Source: Pseudoalteromonas nigrifaciens
GTDB taxonomy: Bacteria > Pseudomonadota > Gammaproteobacteria > Enterobacterales > Alteromonadaceae
DNA length: 64,000 nt
Direction of reading: 5' to 3'
Assembly: GCF_002221505.1 (NCBI RefSeq)
Contig: NZ_CP011036.1
Span: 248,001-312,000, forward strand
Made by a program: the position numbers and the translations under genes. Of this stretch, positions 30,176-44,813 are shown piece by piece (positions within the stretch are counted from its first letter, which is position 1; the number at the start of each line of letters is the position of its first letter). A model generated the notes under the pieces. The model was not told where the DNA came from, made no database searches, and saw nothing but the letters and a program-made list of their open reading frames with translations.

Positions 30176-30814
30176 ATGATAAAATTAGTTAAAGCAGGTT
30201 TGCTTGCTGTATTACTACCTTTTGCTGCAACAAGTTTTGCAGCAACCTTTGAGGAAGGTGTGCATTATGAGGTTGTGTCTGAGCGCGCAACTAAAAAACC
30301 AGAAGTGAAAGAGTTTTTCTCATTTTACTGTCCTGCATGTAATAACATGGAGCCACTGGTAGCCGAAATTAAACCAATGCTTGATAAAGGCGTAAAGTTT
30401 AAAAAGAGCCACGTTGATTTTGTTGGTGTACGCGATACCGAGCATCAACAAATGATTAGCCAAGCGTTAGCAACGGCTGAAGTGTTACCACAAAAAGATA
30501 AAATTATTGCGGCTATCTTTAGCCACATTCATACCAAGCGCGCAAATTTTAATGAGCTAGCCGACGTAAAAGATGTGTTTGTAGCCCAAGGCGTTGATGG
30601 CGATAAGTTCGATAAGTTATTTAAAAGCTTTTCGGTACGTACATTAAGCTCAAAAATGAAGCGCGACCAAGACTACTTTAAAGAGAAAGGTGCATTGCGT
30701 GGCGTACCTACTTTTATCGTAAATGGTAAGTACAAACTACTTCTAGGCCGCGAATCGGGTATTAGCGAACCAGCAGATATCACTAAATTAATTAACTACT
30801 TGGCAAGCAAGTAA
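30176..30814 (+). CDS. Thiol:disulfide interchange protein DsbA-like, second paralogue
   Basis: This second DsbA-family protein of 212 residues has a signal peptide ending near TSFAATF. Its active site is FSFYCPACNNME, with CPAC in place of the CPHC of its neighbour. The cis-Pro loop GVPTFIVNGKYKL is conserved. The change of the dipeptide between the cysteines usually alters redox potential and substrate range. The tandem arrangement suggests duplication followed by specialisation. A strong bidirectional terminator follows. Confidence 0.93.
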   Translation: MIKLVKAGLLAVLLPFAATSFAATFEEGVHYEVVSERATKKPEVKEFFSFYCPACNNMEPLVAEIKPMLDKGVKFKKSHVDFVGVRDTEHQQMISQALATAEVLPQKDKIIAAIFSHIHTKRANFNELADVKDVFVAQGVDGDKFDKLFKSFSVRTLSSKMKRDQDYFKEKGALRGVPTFIVNGKYKLLLGRESGISEPADITKLINYLASK

Positions 30815-30821
30815 AGTTAAT

Positions 30822-30858
30822 CCCATAAAAAAAGCTCCTAAGGAGCTTTTTTTATGGG
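30822..30858. terminator. Bidirectional terminator between dsbA paralogue and trmA
   Basis: CCCATAAAAAAAGCTCC (30822-30838), loop TAA and its exact complement (30842-30858) make a 17-bp stem. A/T runs lie on both sides of the GC core, so it serves both convergent genes. Confidence 0.95.
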
Positions 30859-30877
30859 TAATTTTTAGCTGGTAATT

Positions 30878-31981
30878 TTAAATATTCTTTTTTTGTAAAA
30901 ATACACCCGACTCAATATGGTGCGTATAAGGGAATTGATCAAAAATCGCAAAGCGTTTAACTTCATGGGTGCGGGTTAAGTGATCAAGGTCGCGCTCTAG
31001 TGTCTCTGGGTTACACGAAATATAAATAATACTTTCGTAATTTGCTACTAAGTCACACGTTAGAGTATCCATACCGGCACGTGGCGGATCAACTAAAATG
31101 GTTTGACAATTGTAGCTGTTTAAATCTATACCTTCTAAGCGAGAAAAACTACGCTCGCCATTCATGGCTTGAGTAAACTCTTCGCTCGACATGCGAATAA
31201 TATCTAAATTGGCAACTTTGTTTTGCGCTATATTGTACTGCGCTGAGTGTACCGACGACTTTGATATTTCGGTTGCCAGCACTTTATTAAACGAACCCGC
31301 TAACGCAATAGAAAAGTTACCGTTGCCACAATAAAGTTCAAGTAAATCATTTTTAAGTGGCTTACATAAGTCTTGCGCCCACTCTAGCATTTTAATATTT
31401 ACTTTGGCATTTGGCTGGGTAAAGCTGTTTTCTACCTGCTGATATATTAGTTCTTGGCCATTCACGTTTAAGCGTTCGGTAACGTAGTCATCACCAAGCA
31501 TTTCTTTTTGTTTGCGGGCACGGCCAATAAAGTCAATTTTATACTTATTGCTTAACTTTTCTTTAAGCGCGTTAATTTCACTCAGCCAATGCTCATCAAG
31601 TGGCTTGTGATATAACAGACTCACTAAAATCTCACCGCTTAGCGTAGATAAGTAATCAATCTGAAATAGTTTACGACGCAAAATTTCACACGACTTTAAA
31701 TTATCAATCATTACTTGCATCACTTCACCTACCAAAGGAGCGGCAGGGTCAAAGCTATCAACGCGAATTTTGTCTTTAGTTTGTTGATCAAACATTATAT
31801 GAAACAGATCGTCACCATCGTGCCATACTCTAAACTCAGCGCGTTGGCGGTAGTTAATCGGCTCTGAGCTAAATACCTCAAGTTTATCCACACCAAAACG
31901 TTGAAATTGGGCAGCAATACGCTGTTCTTTTTCGCTTAACTGCGCATCGTACTGTGTGGTGTCTATTTTAATAACTGCCAT
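30878..31981 (-). CDS. trmA: tRNA (uracil-5-)-methyltransferase
   Basis: TrmA forms m5U54 (ribothymidine) in the T-loop of tRNAs using S-adenosylmethionine. The 367-residue product matches the E. coli length of 366. The SAM motif [15 protein letters not shown] is near residue 213, VDPPRAGMD near 297, and the catalytic Cys in ISCNPETL near 322. It is transcribed leftward towards the shared terminator. Confidence 0.97.
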   Translation of the reverse strand: MAVIKIDTTQYDAQLSEKEQRIAAQFQRFGVDKLEVFSSEPINYRQRAEFRVWHDGDDLFHIMFDQQTKDKIRVDSFDPAAPLVGEVMQVMIDNLKSCEILRRKLFQIDYLSTLSGEILVSLLYHKPLDEHWLSEINALKEKLSNKYKIDFIGRARKQKEMLGDDYVTERLNVNGQELIYQQVENSFTQPNAKVNIKMLEWAQDLCKPLKNDLLELYCGNGNFSIALAGSFNKVLATEISKSSVHSAQYNIAQNKVANLDIIRMSSEEFTQAMNGERSFSRLEGIDLNSYNCQTILVDPPRAGMDTLTCDLVANYESIIYISCNPETLERDLDHLTRTHEVKRFAIFDQFPYTHHIESGVFLQKKNI

Positions 31982-32148
31982 TAACGCTATAACCTTATCT
32001 TTGAGAGCTGTTTATCGGCGCTATTGTAGGGAGCGAGATGTATTTGTCTAGTTTTGATGAAATATATATTGGTTTTTTTTTGAGCATCTAGCTACAGAAA
32101 TAACTTACAGTGCCGATAAGTAAGGCAAGCATAGATAGGAGTCGGATC

Positions 32149-33276
32149 ATGAAAATCGGTAACTTTGGCTTTGTTCCAAACCACAATATTAATAAATACG
32201 GTAATAAAGGGGCTTTACAGCAACCTACAATACAGTCGCCTCAAGATAACTATCAGCAGCGCGGTAAAGAACTTGCTGCCAAAGTGCTCGGTGACAAAAT
32301 GGCTCAAGCTCTTGGCTTACCGATAAGCGAGCCGAAAAAAGATAAACCGCTTTTTGATTTTGATGAAATCGTTAAAAACGTTTTAGACTTCGTTACCAGT
32401 GCAGTACGTAAAGCAAAAGCCAATGGTGCCGACGATGAAAAACTCAAAGGTATGTTAGGTGATGCTCGAAAAGGTGTGCAAATAGGGATTGATGACGCGG
32501 TTGATGAATTAAAAGGCAATGGCGTGTTTAACGACGATATCGCACAGGGTATTAATAAATGTAAAGAAGGCATATTTAATGGCCTGGACAAATTTGAAGA
32601 CGATTTATTTAATCCTAAACCTGCCAGTGTCTCTGTTAGCCAAGCTCAGTATGCAAGTTTAAGTAACAAAGCAGAATATAAATTTACTACCGCCGAAGGA
32701 GACGAAGTGAGTATTAGTTTTGCTGATGCTTATGAGTCACAATCAGCCAGTCGTTATCAGCAAAATGGGAATAGTGGATCTTTTGTAAGTGAGTCGTCGC
32801 AGTCTCGTGAGTTGTCATTTTCTATGTCGGTTAATGGCGATTTAAATGAGAATGAACAAAAGGCGATTAATGAGCTAATGGCTGACTTACAAAGTGTAAG
32901 TAGCACCTTTTTCAGTGGTGACTTAGATAAAGCATTTGAAGAGGCGCAAGCACTAAGCTTAGGCAACGAACAGCTGGTGGCTTTTTCAATGGATTTACGA
33001 CAAACCAAAACAGTCGCTACAGTTAAAGGTTACGAAGAGTACAAGCCAGTTCCTGAAAAAGCAGTAGCTGATAAATTAGCGCCGTTTAACGACGACTTAA
33101 AAGCTGTGTTTAATAAAGCCACAGAGCTGGGCATACAAAACCAGTTATCGGGTATTGTGCAGTGGTTAAATCAAGATCAAGCAGAAATAGATAAATTGGT
33201 AGATTACACCAAAGCTATGTTCGAAAACCTTAATCAATTAAATGCAGCAACGGACGAGCTAGCCAATCAACAATAG
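32149..33276 (+). CDS. DUF5610-like protein of unknown function
   Basis: The 375-residue acidic protein begins MKIGNFGFVPNHNINKYG and has no signal peptide or membrane helix. A helical region (about residues 35-150) resembles the DUF5610 family of Alteromonadales, as far as memory allows. The middle and C-terminal part is rich in Ser, Gln and Glu (about 170-250, then a helical tail). The frame opens earlier, at 32110, but the ATG at 32149 follows an AGGAG with 7-base spacing and is preferred. It is monocistronic between trmA and murI. Confidence 0.7.
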   Translation: MKIGNFGFVPNHNINKYGNKGALQQPTIQSPQDNYQQRGKELAAKVLGDKMAQALGLPISEPKKDKPLFDFDEIVKNVLDFVTSAVRKAKANGADDEKLKGMLGDARKGVQIGIDDAVDELKGNGVFNDDIAQGINKCKEGIFNGLDKFEDDLFNPKPASVSVSQAQYASLSNKAEYKFTTAEGDEVSISFADAYESQSASRYQQNGNSGSFVSESSQSRELSFSMSVNGDLNENEQKAINELMADLQSVSSTFFSGDLDKAFEEAQALSLGNEQLVAFSMDLRQTKTVATVKGYEEYKPVPEKAVADKLAPFNDDLKAVFNKATELGIQNQLSGIVQWLNQDQAEIDKLVDYTKAMFENLNQLNAATDELANQQ

Positions 33277-33353
33277 TTGTACCACTAAACTACTTTCTTT
33301 TATAAAAATCACATGGCAAACTGCCGTTCTTAACTTAGAATAAGGACAGTAGT

Positions 33354-34151
33354 TTGTCAGCGCACATAATGGTTTTTGATTCAGGTATTGGTGGTACTAC
33401 GGTACTTGAACATATTCAGCAAAGTATTCCAGATGCGCAATACAGCTATTTTATGGATAATGCACTATTGCCATACGGCGCTCAGTCACAGCAAACGATT
33501 ATTAATCGCTTATGCGCACTCATTCACTTTATTAACCAGCAAGCGCTTAATGTAGATTTAATTGTCATTGCATGTAACACCGCCTCTACTTCTGCGCTTG
33601 GGGCAGTGCGCCAAATTACTACTATTCCTATAGTGGGGGTGGTACCGGCGATAAAACCTGCTGCGCAACTTACACAATCTAAACATATCGGCCTACTGGC
33701 AACTCCAGCAACTATATCAAGTCCCTATACGCGCACACTCATACAAGAACATACCAACAATATAGCAGTTAGCTTATATAGTAGCGTTGAACTAGTTACT
33801 TTAGCCGAGCGTCTGTTTTTCGAACAAAGTTTAGATACAACTAAACTGCACCAAGAACTCGATCGTTTAAACATAGATCAGTCTATAGATGTATTAGTAT
33901 TAGGCTGTACGCATTTTCCTATTTTGGCAGAGCCGATTAGTCAGTACTTTAATAGGAAAGTGCAGCTACTTGATTCAGGTGCAGCGATTGCTAAGCGAGT
34001 TCATTACTTAATTAGCCAGCTTAATTTAACGAATAACAATATTGCAGATACAAAAAAGCCGCTGCAATATTATTCAACGGCTAGTGTGAGTAGTAAGTTA
34101 GCTGTAAAGCTAGTTACACTGATTGATCCGGCTCAGAACGAAGAGCGTTAG
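33354..34151 (+). CDS. murI: Glutamate racemase
   Basis: MurI converts L-glutamate to D-glutamate for peptidoglycan synthesis. Both catalytic cysteines are visible, in IACNTAS near residue 73 and LGCTHFPIL near residue 184. FDSGIGG is near the N-terminus. The 265-residue product uses a TTG start at 33354, which has an AAGGA ribosome binding site 7 bases upstream; an in-frame ATG lies at 33369. murI next to an rrn operon is a known enteric arrangement. The 3' end overlaps the convergent RRM gene by 38 bases. Confidence 0.95.
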   Translation: MSAHIMVFDSGIGGTTVLEHIQQSIPDAQYSYFMDNALLPYGAQSQQTIINRLCALIHFINQQALNVDLIVIACNTASTSALGAVRQITTIPIVGVVPAIKPAAQLTQSKHIGLLATPATISSPYTRTLIQEHTNNIAVSLYSSVELVTLAERLFFEQSLDTTKLHQELDRLNIDQSIDVLVLGCTHFPILAEPISQYFNRKVQLLDSGAAIAKRVHYLISQLNLTNNNIADTKKPLQYYSTASVSSKLAVKLVTLIDPAQNEER

Positions 34152-34593
34152 AATCATCTTCTTGTTTTTGTTTTGCTTCACGTACCTTTAAGGTACGTTG
34201 TTGGAACTCGCTATCGTTTAACTGCGCTATTGCATTGTCGGCATCAGCTTGCGCCATTTCAACAAAACCAAAGCCACGACGCTTACCTGTATTTTTGTCC
34301 TTTAATAAGCGAACGTTGAACACTTTGCCTTGCTCTTCAAATAAAGCACGTACCACACCTTCGTTTGCACGATAAGGAAGGTTACCAACATAAAGCGTTT
34401 TGGTTTTTACTTCGGCTTCTACTACACCGTCAGACGACATCGCAGCAATAACAATACCACCAATGAGCAAACCAACAGCAAATAGTAGTGCAGGGTCTAA
34501 CTCTAGGCTTTCAAGTGCGAACTTAACTATAACAAAACCAACAACAGCAAGAATAACTGAGAGGATAAAAGATTTTTGATCGGGTAATTTCAT
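34114..34593 (-). CDS. Membrane-anchored RRM RNA-binding protein
   Basis: The 159-residue protein has two predicted membrane helices at about residues 9-27 and 34-52. One RNA recognition motif follows at about residues 63-140. The RNP2 hexamer is LYVGNL and the RNP1 octamer is RRGFGFVE, both with the aromatic residues needed to stack on RNA. The C-terminus is charged. It lies between murI and the rRNA operon on the opposite strand. Membrane-tethered RRM proteins are unusual among bacteria; the target RNA and purpose are unknown. Confidence 0.85.
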   Translation of the reverse strand: MKLPDQKSFILSVILAVVGFVIVKFALESLELDPALLFAVGLLIGGIVIAAMSSDGVVEAEVKTKTLYVGNLPYRANEGVVRALFEEQGKVFNVRLLKDKNTGKRRGFGFVEMAQADADNAIAQLNDSEFQQRTLKVREAKQKQEDDSNALRSEPDQSV

Positions 34594-34797
34594 TTTGATC
34601 TACCAATAAACAGGAAATAAACATTAATTTAACATTGTGAACTTGCTATCTTAACGCCTTAATTCAACATAGCAATAAAATTTATAGTAAATAATATAAA
34701 ACAGGGTGAAAAAGCATCGTTTTATACATGTTTTTATCATGTTTCACTTGCTATCGATTACATTTTGTTCGAACAGTGAAAAGATCTAAAAAAAGGC

Positions 34798-34826
34798 TTG
34801 ATCTGTTTTCGGATCTCCCTATAATG
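34798..34826 (+). promoter_or_regulatory. rrn promoter P1
   Basis: TTGATC (34798-34803), 16 bases and TATAAT (34820-34825) form a strong promoter. It is followed by a GC-rich discriminator (GCGACCCC). An A/T-rich stretch just upstream could act as an UP element. The layout matches rRNA P1 promoters. Confidence 0.8.
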
Positions 34827-34935
34827 CGACCCCACTGAGAAGGGAAACGCCGAAGCATAGCAAGGCAGTAACTACTTAGAGAGTTAAATAAAACTTCGGT
34901 TTTAAATCTTCCAAAAGAAAGTTTAAAACTAAGTG

Positions 34936-34963
34936 TTGACTCGAAAAATAAAGGATGTATTAT
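34936..34963 (+). promoter_or_regulatory. rrn promoter P2
   Basis: TTGACT (34936-34941), 16 bases and TATTAT (34958-34963), about 138 bases downstream of P1. The spacing between the two promoters is typical of tandem rrn promoters. Confidence 0.75.
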
Positions 34964-34997
34964 ACGCATCCCTTGAGGCGCTAAAGCGACTCAAAAC

Positions 34998-35009
34998 GTT
35001 CTTTAACAA
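34998..35009 (+). promoter_or_regulatory. boxA antitermination site, 16S leader
   Basis: GTTCTTTAACA closely matches the boxA consensus (TGCTCTTTAACA). It is expected to bind NusB-S10 and make rRNA transcription resistant to Rho. Confidence 0.75.
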
Positions 35010-35226
35010 TATAAAGCAATCATCTGTGTGGGCACTCGTACAGATTGAGTTCTAACAGCCAAGCTTAGTTCGCTAAGTAAGGCAAACAAATTAGAGTCTC
35101 AATTGAAAACTGAGTGACCAACAGAAGTAACTTATTTATAAGTTGCTTCGGCACAGTCAATTCAATATCAAAAGATATTAAAATAAATTCAGAATTCATT
35201 GAGCTGTCGAAAGACATAAAACTTTT

Positions 35227-36762
<1,536 letters not shown>

Positions 36763-36838
36763 TACGATTTAGAACTTATTTGTTCGTAGTGTCCACACAG
36801 ATGATTGTTAATTGTAAAGAGAACAACACTTATTGTTT

Positions 36839-36915
<77 letters not shown>

Positions 36916-37025
36916 CTTCTTCTTGATACTTCGTGTAAGTTTCGTCGTTTAGTTATCTAAACCTCCTCTACTTACGCCTTGTCTCAAATCGAAGTCGGTA
37001 TACAAACAGTAAGACCAGCATATGT

Positions 37026-37101
37026 GGGGCTATAGCTCAGCTGGGAGAGCGCCTGCCTTGCACGCAGGAGGTCAGCAGTTCGATCCTGCTTAGCTCCACC
37101 A
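37026..37101 (+). tRNA. tRNA-Ala (TGC)
   Basis: The 76-base tRNA has acceptor GGGGCTA/TAGCTCC with one G-U pair and encoded CCA. The anticodon loop is CTTGCAC, with TGC at 37059-37061. It is the second tRNA of the 16S-23S spacer. Confidence 0.98.
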
Positions 37102-37190
37102 CTTTACTTCTTAAAAATAAATATTCTTTATCGGGTCATAAACGACCTGAGAATGAAGTGTGTTTAATTTTGAGAAGTTTTTATTTCTCT

Positions 37191-37203
37191 TGCTCTTTAA
37201 AAA
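37191..37203 (+). promoter_or_regulatory. boxA antitermination site ahead of 23S
   Basis: TGCTCTTTAAAAA matches the spacer boxA seen in gammaproteobacterial rrn operons. It lies in the 307-base gap between tRNA-Ala and 23S, which otherwise holds only processing sequence. Confidence 0.75.
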
Positions 37204-37408
37204 TTTGGAAAAGCTGATAATAAAATTTTGATGAATAACATTGTTATTTATCAAGAGTTTTCAAAAGTAAAAAAAGAATGGTAGCAGTACCATTCAGTGC
37301 CATTTAATTAACTTTTAGGAGTTGATTGATTGGTATCTACTTTAGTATTCAATATTAACTTCTGGCGAAGTTAAACTGTCACACAACAAAGACCCGTTTG
37401 GGTTGTAT

Positions 37409-40297
<2,889 letters not shown>

Positions 40298-40440
40298 ACA
40301 ACGCCAAACGCGTTTTATGTGACAGTTCAAGCAAGAAGTTAATATTGCTAAAGTAGATATTTACGCAAAGACTTAAAAAATATTATCAGATATTTTCCAA
40401 ATTCAGTTAATTTGTAGTGATACGAATTAACGCCCTAATT

Positions 40441-40559
40441 TGCTTGGTAACAATAGCGTTTTGGACCCACCTGACCCCATGCCGAACTCAGTAGTGAAAC
40501 GAAACAGCGCCGATGATAGTGTAGCATTTGCTATGTGAAAGTAGGACATTGCCAGGCTT
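40441..40559 (+). rRNA. rrf: 5S ribosomal RNA
   Basis: The gene has the usual core GGACCCACCTGACCCCATGC and CGAACTCAGTAGTGAAAC. The ends pair as GCTTGG with CCAGGC. The length is about 119 bases. An intrinsic terminator follows nine bases later, closing the rrn operon. Confidence 0.95.
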
Positions 40560-40682
40560 CAAATTGTAAAAAAGCCCGAATTTAACGATTCGGGCTTTTT
40601 TACGTCTGCAGAAAAGTGAAATGTGGGTGAATAATGTACACAAGTCTCCCGCGTAGGTCGGGCGAGCGTAGCGACACCCGAC
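40545..40682 (+). repeat. 5S tail + terminator + palindrome repeat, copy 1
   Basis: A 138-base unit begins with the last 15 bases of 5S (GACATTGCCAGGCTT). It continues through the terminator and ends in a REP-like palindrome GTCGGGCGAGCGTAGCGAC...CCCGAC (about 40657-40682). It is almost identical to 40763-40899. Confidence 0.9.
40568..40601 (+). terminator. rrn operon terminator
   Basis: GCCCGAAT (40574-40581), loop TTAACG and ATTCGGGC (40588-40595) are flanked by A6 and T6. It is part of the unit repeated at 40763-40899. Confidence 0.95.
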
Positions 40683-40762
40683 ACTCAAATCATAAAAACA
40701 TCATCACTAGCCAATGAGTTTAGTGCATTTGCACTGTGACTCTCCACTGCTGTGGGCACCAC

Positions 40763-40899
40763 GACATTGCCAGGCTCCAAATTGTAGAAAGCCCGAATTT
40801 AACGATTCGGGCTTTTTTACGTCTGCAGAAAAGTGAAGTGTGGGTGAATAATGTACACAAGTCTCCCGCGTAGGTTGGGCGAGCGTAGCGACACCCGAC
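40763..40899 (+). repeat. 5S tail + terminator + palindrome repeat, copy 2
   Basis: This 137-base copy of 40545-40682 differs by a few substitutions and a one-base deletion. It carries a second intact terminator hairpin and a second REP-like palindrome. The sequence just upstream (TAGTGCATTTGCACTGTGA, 40721-40739) weakly resembles 5S, so the unit may be the worn remnant of a second 5S gene. Confidence 0.85.
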
Positions 40900-41356
40900 G
40901 ATAAAGAGCATCAAAAATAGCTAGATTGTTGCTTTTCTACTGCGTAGTGCATCGATAGCAAATGCTATTTATTAAGTGAGTATATTTATCCATGCTCATA
41001 CTTGCTCAACTGGATTAAGCTATGGCAAATATGGAGGTAAGAGTATCATTGGCAGGTTTTACATATCTATCAATATGGGTGACTAGTAATGGCCACTGGG
41101 TGCTGTCCGGATGGCATAGCATCTGTGGTAATTAGCAAGTGTTGCCGTATTATATCCTTAGTGAGGTGGGAGCTATAATTGCCTCAGTTTTACCTACGAC
41201 AAGCAATTTATCGAGTTTAGTGGTCTGCACTAATTATAAATTAGAATATTTAATGGGTTGTTGGAATTAACTCCCGGTTATTATCACGCTTAACAGTTAG
41301 TAAGTTTATGGAAGTGATATTGTGAAATGATTTGAGCTAAAATGATAGCGCAAACT
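40900..41356. other. Non-coding gap between rrn repeat and rnk
   Basis: About 460 bases without a credible ORF, RNA gene or repeat. I see nothing functional in it apart from the flanking terminators. Confidence 0.6.
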
Positions 41357-41382
41357 AAAAACCCAACATGAGCTGGGTTTTT
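41357..41382 (-). terminator. Intrinsic terminator after rnk
   Basis: AAAAACCCA (41357-41365) pairs with TGGGTTTTT (41374-41382) around an 8-base loop. It lies about 45 bases beyond the minus-strand rnk stop. Confidence 0.8.
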
Positions 41383-41425
41383 AATTAATTTAATGCGCTA
41401 GGAGCTACTTATTAGCTTCGTTAAA

Positions 41426-41839
41426 TTATCTATGTAGTTCGCCGACTCTTTCAGGTTGGTAGGTTACTTCTTTTATTTTTACTTTTATTAAACCTCCACC
41501 AGGCTTAGGCCATTCAATTTCATCTCCTTGTGATAGCCCAAGTAAAGCGCCGCCTATAGGGGCTAAAATTGATATTTTTTGGCCGCTAGCGTCAAGATCT
41601 TTCGGGTAGACAAGAGTTAAATTAAATTCTTCTTTTGAAGATTCTACAACAAAATTTACCGTCGAATTCATGGTAACTATTGTTGCTGGAACGTCTTTAG
41701 GATCAACTATAGTTGCTCGTCCTAATTCTGCTTCAAGTTCTTTTTCACCCGCAAAACTGTTTGCTGGCAATGATTCGATTAAATCATATAGTCTATCTGC
41801 ATCTAATGATGAGATGATTATTTCAGGTCTTTTATTCAA
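41426..41839 (-). CDS. rnk: Regulator of nucleoside diphosphate kinase
   Basis: Rnk is a GreA-fold protein that binds RNA polymerase and influences nucleoside diphosphate kinase levels. The 137-residue product aligns from end to end with the E. coli protein (136 residues): LDADRLYDLIE, VTMNSTVNF, LTLVYPKDLD and APIGGALLGLSQGDEIEW. The frame is open to 41911, but a TTG at 41837-41839 has an AAGGA ribosome binding site 7-8 bases upstream and gives MNKRPEIIIS. This start fits the family length. Confidence 0.93.
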   Translation of the reverse strand: MNKRPEIIISSLDADRLYDLIESLPANSFAGEKELEAELGRATIVDPKDVPATIVTMNSTVNFVVESSKEEFNLTLVYPKDLDASGQKISILAPIGGALLGLSQGDEIEWPKPGGGLIKVKIKEVTYQPERVGELHR

Positions 41840-42020
41840 CTCAATATCCTTAATAATGTTTATGTAAATAAAACTTACTCTGAGTATGATTCGGCATAAG
41901 CTTAATTGCACTAGAATACGTTGAAGTAATTTTTATTTGCAACTCAATAATCAACTATCTTAAGCAATAGTACTTAAGTGACTAAGAGTATAGTTAGTTT
42001 TTTATTTTTTCTATAACATT

Positions 42021-42048
42021 AAAAACCCAGCCGAGGCTGGGTTTTTTT
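42021..42048 (-). terminator. Intrinsic terminator after groEL
   Basis: CCCAGC and GCTGGG (inside 42026-42041) with a short loop, flanked by A5 and T7. On the minus strand it lies about 25 bases beyond the groEL stop. Confidence 0.93.
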
Positions 42049-42070
42049 AACCGGGAGGTTTAGGTGGGGT

Positions 42071-43717
<1,647 letters not shown>

Positions 43718-43762
43718 TTAAATTCCTCTAAATTCTTAAATGTTTATAAACGAAAAGTAGGT

Positions 43763-44050
43763 TTAGCCTACAATGCCTAAAATATTATCTTCACGCATGA
43801 TCAGGTACTCTTGACCTTCGATCTTTTCAACTTTCTCAACATATGAGCCAAATAACACAGTGTCACCGGCTTTAACTTCTAATGCTCTAACATCACCGCT
43901 TTCTAAAATGCGACCATTACCTACGGCTACAACTTCTCCGCGGGTTGATTTTTCAGCTGCAGAGCCAGTTAATACAATACCGCCAGCAGATTTTGTTTCT
44001 TCTTCTAGACGCTTAACGATCACGCGATCATGTAAAGGACGAATATTCAT
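43763..44050 (-). CDS. groS: Co-chaperonin GroES
   Basis: GroES is the seven-subunit lid of the GroEL chamber. The 95-residue product contains the typical N-terminus [18 protein letters not shown] and the mobile loop ([17 protein letters not shown], about residues 17-33). It is the first gene of the groESL operon, preceded by an AGGAG ribosome binding site and a sigma-32-type promoter. Confidence 0.99.
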   Translation of the reverse strand: MNIRPLHDRVIVKRLEEETKSAGGIVLTGSAAEKSTRGEVVAVGNGRILESGDVRALEVKAGDTVLFGSYVEKVEKIEGQEYLIMREDNILGIVG

Positions 44051-44115
44051 TTATTTAGTTCTCCTAACAGTTTCTGCGAAGGGCAGAAAAAAGCTTATAT
44101 TGGTTGCATTCAATA

Positions 44116-44141
44116 ATGGGGGTGTTACGCCAAAATCCAAG
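44116..44141 (-). promoter_or_regulatory. Heat-shock (sigma-32) promoter of groESL
   Basis: On the minus strand CTTGGAT (44141-44135) is followed after about 13 bases by CCCCAT (44121-44116). The E. coli groE promoter has CTTGAA and CCCCAT with the same layout. The match to the RpoH consensus is strong at -10 and good at -35. Confidence 0.75.
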
Positions 44142-44157
44142 CGTAAAATTAAAAAAA

Positions 44158-44634
44158 TTAATCTTTTCGTTCAAACTCACCATCTATGATGGTCGGTTTG
44201 TTCACTTGATGAGGATCTGCCTCAGTTTGACTGTGCTGGGTAAATGGTGAACCACCTTGTTGCATACCTGCACTCATACGTACAGTAGCTTGGCTAGCAA
44301 GGCCGGCTGCCAGTTTGTTGCGAATTACTGGCGTTAATAATAGTAGCCCAAAAACGTCGGTCATAATGCCAGGCGTTAACAATAATACGCCAGCTATAAT
44401 AACGCATATACCAGTAAATAATTCTTTCGCAGGCATTTGCCCTTCGGCCATTTGAGTTTGTGCTTTTTGTAGCGCGCTCATACCTTGTTGTTTTACCATT
44501 TTTGCGCCTAAAATCGCGGTAATAATTACTAGCGCAATTGTCGAAAAACCACCTATTACCTCGCTTACTTGTATAAGTAAGGCGATTTCAATAATAGGAA
44601 TAATGATAAACAACACAAATAAAAATCTAAACAT
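44158..44634 (-). CDS. fxsA: FxsA family membrane protein
   Basis: FxsA is a small inner-membrane protein; its overproduction in E. coli relieves exclusion of phage T7 by the F plasmid, and its native role is unclear. The 158-residue product has hydrophobic segments at about residues 3-23, 28-47 and 72-99 (ICVIIAGVLLLTPGIMTDVFG) and a polar tail. It lies upstream of groES on the same strand, as in E. coli, where fxsA precedes groESL. Confidence 0.93.
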   Translation of the reverse strand: MFRFLFVLFIIIPIIEIALLIQVSEVIGGFSTIALVIITAILGAKMVKQQGMSALQKAQTQMAEGQMPAKELFTGICVIIAGVLLLTPGIMTDVFGLLLLTPVIRNKLAAGLASQATVRMSAGMQQGGSPFTQHSQTEADPHQVNKPTIIDGEFERKD

Positions 44635-44813
44635 AAAGCTCTCTAAATAATGAAACTCAAAAGAGTTGATGAAATATAAGTGAGGGTGGAGCGGTCTAAT
44701 TTCAAGGATACAGTAAGCGCTATTACTATTTTTTTGCAGTTATAGCACCTACACATTACATACGCTATCAGATACTATGCTTACAGACATTATTAAACAC
44801 ATAAAGGTTCATT

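Noticed and set aside
40488..40914. Two similar minus-strand ORFs of 66 and 64 codons behind the 5S gene
   Set aside because: They are read from the 5S/terminator/palindrome repeat on the wrong strand. Their similarity only reflects the DNA duplication.
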